A stretch of 6,321 nucleotides of DNA from NCBI GenBank assembly GCA_002085035.1, contig MZGM01000131.1, positions 1-6,321 on the forward strand, written 5' to 3'. Position numbers and translations under genes: made by a program. The notes under the pieces are model-generated. The model saw only the letters and a list, made by a program, of their open reading frames with translations. It made no database searches and had not been told where the DNA came from. The number at the start of each line of letters is the position of its first letter. Positions within the stretch are counted from its first letter, which is position 1. Of this stretch, positions 4,843-6,321 are shown in pieces. The stretch is from Candidatus Zhuqueibacterota bacterium 4484_219. Lineage in GTDB: Bacteria; Zhuqueibacterota; JdFR-76; 4484-219.

Positions 4843-6321
4843 TACCGTCCCTCCAGATTGCGAATTTTCTTGCGGATTTCCTCAGCTAACAAACTATCCG
4901 GATACTTAATTAGAACTTCTTCGTAGGCGATTTTTGCTTTAGCGAAATCCTGGAAGCGTTGTTCGTAAATCTGTCCAATTCGATTCAATGCCAAATCGCC
5001 TAAGGTACCCAGAGAATCACTTGTTACCAAATCCCGATAGATGGAGATGGCATCGGAGTAATTTGCCTGCAGTTCTTTGATTTTTCCAAGTCGAAACAAG
5101 GCCTGTTTAGTCAGGTTCGTCGAGGGGTATTTCTGTATTATTTTCCGCAATAACTTTTCAGCTTTAGCGTATTTACGCTCACGTTCTCGTTGCTCAGCCA
5201 AGGCAAAAAGCCGTAATGCTTCAGGGTTCTCCTGATTGTTAATCAACAAAAAGAGTTCCAAGGCATCGTTTACGTAAGGTTTGTCAAGCTCTCCACCAGG
5301 AGAAACGATTTTCTCCAGGTATTTCCTGGCTCTGTCGAAATTCCCTCGATAAAATTCTAATTCTGCAAGTTTTAATCGAGCTCGATCCCGAATATCGGTC
5401 TGCGATTTAGGATCTCTCACTGAAGCATTCAAAGCCTGCCGATAGTATTTTTCTGCCTGATCCAAATTGTTCTTGGCCACCCAACAATCACCCAGCTTAA
5501 ATAACGCCTCAAACCGTTCATCGTGATGAGGAAATTGTTTCAACACTTGTTGAAAGTTGCTAATTGCCCGATTCAGGTCGAAAAAATACTCCAGAGCGAT
5601 TGTACCAATGGTCAAATAAGCCTGCAACGCCCACCGAGTTTCAGGATAATCTCGGGCAATTGTCTCGAAGCAAGCGAGCGACTCTTTGAGCTTATTCTGC
5701 TTAAGGTAAATATTTGCCAGTTTTACCCGTGCCTCCCCAATTCGGGGAAATTGGGGATAGTTTTCCAGAATTTGGTTAAGAGCCTGAATCGCAAACTCAT
5801 AAGCACCCTCCTTGTAACAATTCTGAGCAAATTTAAAAAGCTCTTCGCCGGACAAAATTTTGCTGTCAGTTAGTTTGCCCAAACGTTCCAATTCAATAAC
5901 TTCTCGTAAAGCCTCTCGATAGTTGGAATAGCACAGATAGTAACTAATAAGCAACTTACGAAATACTAAAGTGTTAGGATGTTCATGTGTCCATTTCTTA
6001 ATCTCACTAATCACGTCGTGATAGACCTGGCTTTCAGCAGGGAAGCTTGCCAACCGTCGCTCCACGTATTTCAACTGAGTAGGATTTTGGCCAAGAAAGC
6101 GGAGGTATTCCCTTGTAGCTTTTCGGTAACTTTGCCGCAAGGTGTAAAGACGAGCCAACTCTGTTGCAAAAACATTTTCATCTCCCAACATCTTGCGCGC
6201 TCGTAAATAGACTTTTATTCCCCGATCATACAAACGATTGGCGAACATCGTATTCGCCACCAAGCGGTAAACTGGTGGCTGCCTGGGAAAGTCCTTTAAG
6301 ATTCGCTCCCAAGTTTCAAAA
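4842..6321 (-). CDS. Tetratricopeptide-repeat protein (5' end beyond window)
   Basis: The reading frame is open from the stop at 4842 to the window edge. The TTG at 6263 and the first internal ATG at 6248 are not convincing starts, because upstream codons continue in the same style (ETWERILKDFP, VYRLVANTMF). About 492 residues are visible. Counted from the first visible residue, TPR-like helical pairs lie near 161-194, 196-230, 233-267, 270-304, 313-344, 367-402, 405-437 and 443-477, with earlier degenerate ones near 52-85. Typical repeat signatures are ANIYLKQNKLKESLACFETI, LGDCWVAKNNLDQAEKYYRQ and RLGKIKELQANYSDAISIYR, mostly ending in a YP turn as in YbgF/BamD-type TPRs. TPR arrays bind protein partners. 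No catalytic domain is visible and the N-terminus, hence any signal peptide, is missing. It is coupled to the downstream secreted protein by TAATG, which suggests a working pair. Confidence 0.88.
   Translation of the reverse strand, partial: FETWERILKDFPRQPPVYRLVANTMFANRLYDRGIKVYLRARKMLGDENVFATELARLYTLRQSYRKATREYLRFLGQNPTQLKYVERRLASFPAESQVYHDVISEIKKWTHEHPNTLVFRKLLISYYLCYSNYREALREVIELERLGKLTDSKILSGEELFKFAQNCYKEGAYEFAIQALNQILENYPQFPRIGEARVKLANIYLKQNKLKESLACFETIARDYPETRWALQAYLTIGTIALEYFFDLNRAISNFQQVLKQFPHHDERFEALFKLGDCWVAKNNLDQAEKYYRQALNASVRDPKSQTDIRDRARLKLAELEFYRGNFDRARKYLEKIVSPGGELDKPYVNDALELFLLINNQENPEALRLFALAEQRERERKYAKAEKLLRKIIQKYPSTNLTKQALFRLGKIKELQANYSDAISIYRDLVTSDSLGTLGDLALNRIGQIYEQRFQDFAKAKIAYEEVLIKYPDSLLAEEIRKKIRNLEGR
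4849..4855 (-). promoter_or_regulatory. Shine-Dalgarno for the secreted-protein gene inside the TPR gene
   Basis: On the minus strand GGAGGG lies about 7 bases before the ATG at 4842, within the last codons (LEGR, stop) of the TPR gene. With the TAATG overlap it fixes the start of the secreted protein and indicates termination-reinitiation coupling. Confidence 0.7.

Noticed and set aside
5523..5873. Plus-strand open frame of 116 codons
   Set aside because: Antisense to the TPR repeats, which explain the codon pattern; no recognisable motif.

Overview
The window is a densely packed stretch of a bacterial chromosome. All seven recognisable genes lie on the minus strand, so transcription runs from the high-coordinate end towards base 1. 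The order along transcription is: tetratricopeptide-repeat (TPR) protein (5' end beyond the window), a secreted protein of the family usually labelled 'asparagine synthetase B', a YjbQ-family protein, thiL, pdxA, a class I SAM-dependent methyltransferase, and ftsE (3' end beyond the window). Junctions are tight: a TAATG 1-base overlap, an 8-base gap, overlaps of about 26 and 41 bases, and a 4-base ATGA overlap. The one sizeable gap, about 166 bases between the secreted protein and yjbQ, holds a composite palindromic repeat.

No marker gene fixes the organism. The secreted 'AsnB-like' family and the GDYNG form of the PdxA N-terminal motif are, from memory, typical of the Bacteroidota/Ignavibacteria/Calditrichota/KSB1 (FCB) side of the bacteria. 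Clear Shine-Dalgarno sites (AAGGAGG before yjbQ, GGAGG before the secreted gene) argue against Bacteroidota proper, where such sites are rare. A Calditrichota- or KSB1-like lineage is my best guess, with low confidence.

By function there are three blocks. At 3571-6321 a long TPR protein is translationally coupled to a signal-peptide-bearing protein with a possible amidotransferase-like fold. At 1179-3404 is a cofactor block: YjbQ (a family with reported weak thiamin-phosphate synthase activity), ThiL (thiamin phosphate to thiamin diphosphate) and PdxA (pyridoxal phosphate synthesis). At 1-1219 a methyltransferase leads by ATGA overlap into FtsE, the cytoplasmic ATPase of the FtsEX divisome complex.

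Two points deserve a second look. PdxA lacks about 60 internal residues compared with E. coli PdxA and carries Gln where the family has its substrate-binding His (E. coli H136), yet keeps the three metal-binding histidines and other ligands. The gap at 3405-3570 contains nested inverted repeats: an outer 11-base pair, an inner 11-base pair, and two GTAG-headed hairpins resembling REP/BIME units. Perfect 11-base direct repeats flank it. Removing the insert and one direct repeat restores a tight stop-to-Shine-Dalgarno junction, so it looks like an insertion into an ancestral operon. I found no phage, CRISPR, rRNA or tRNA features.
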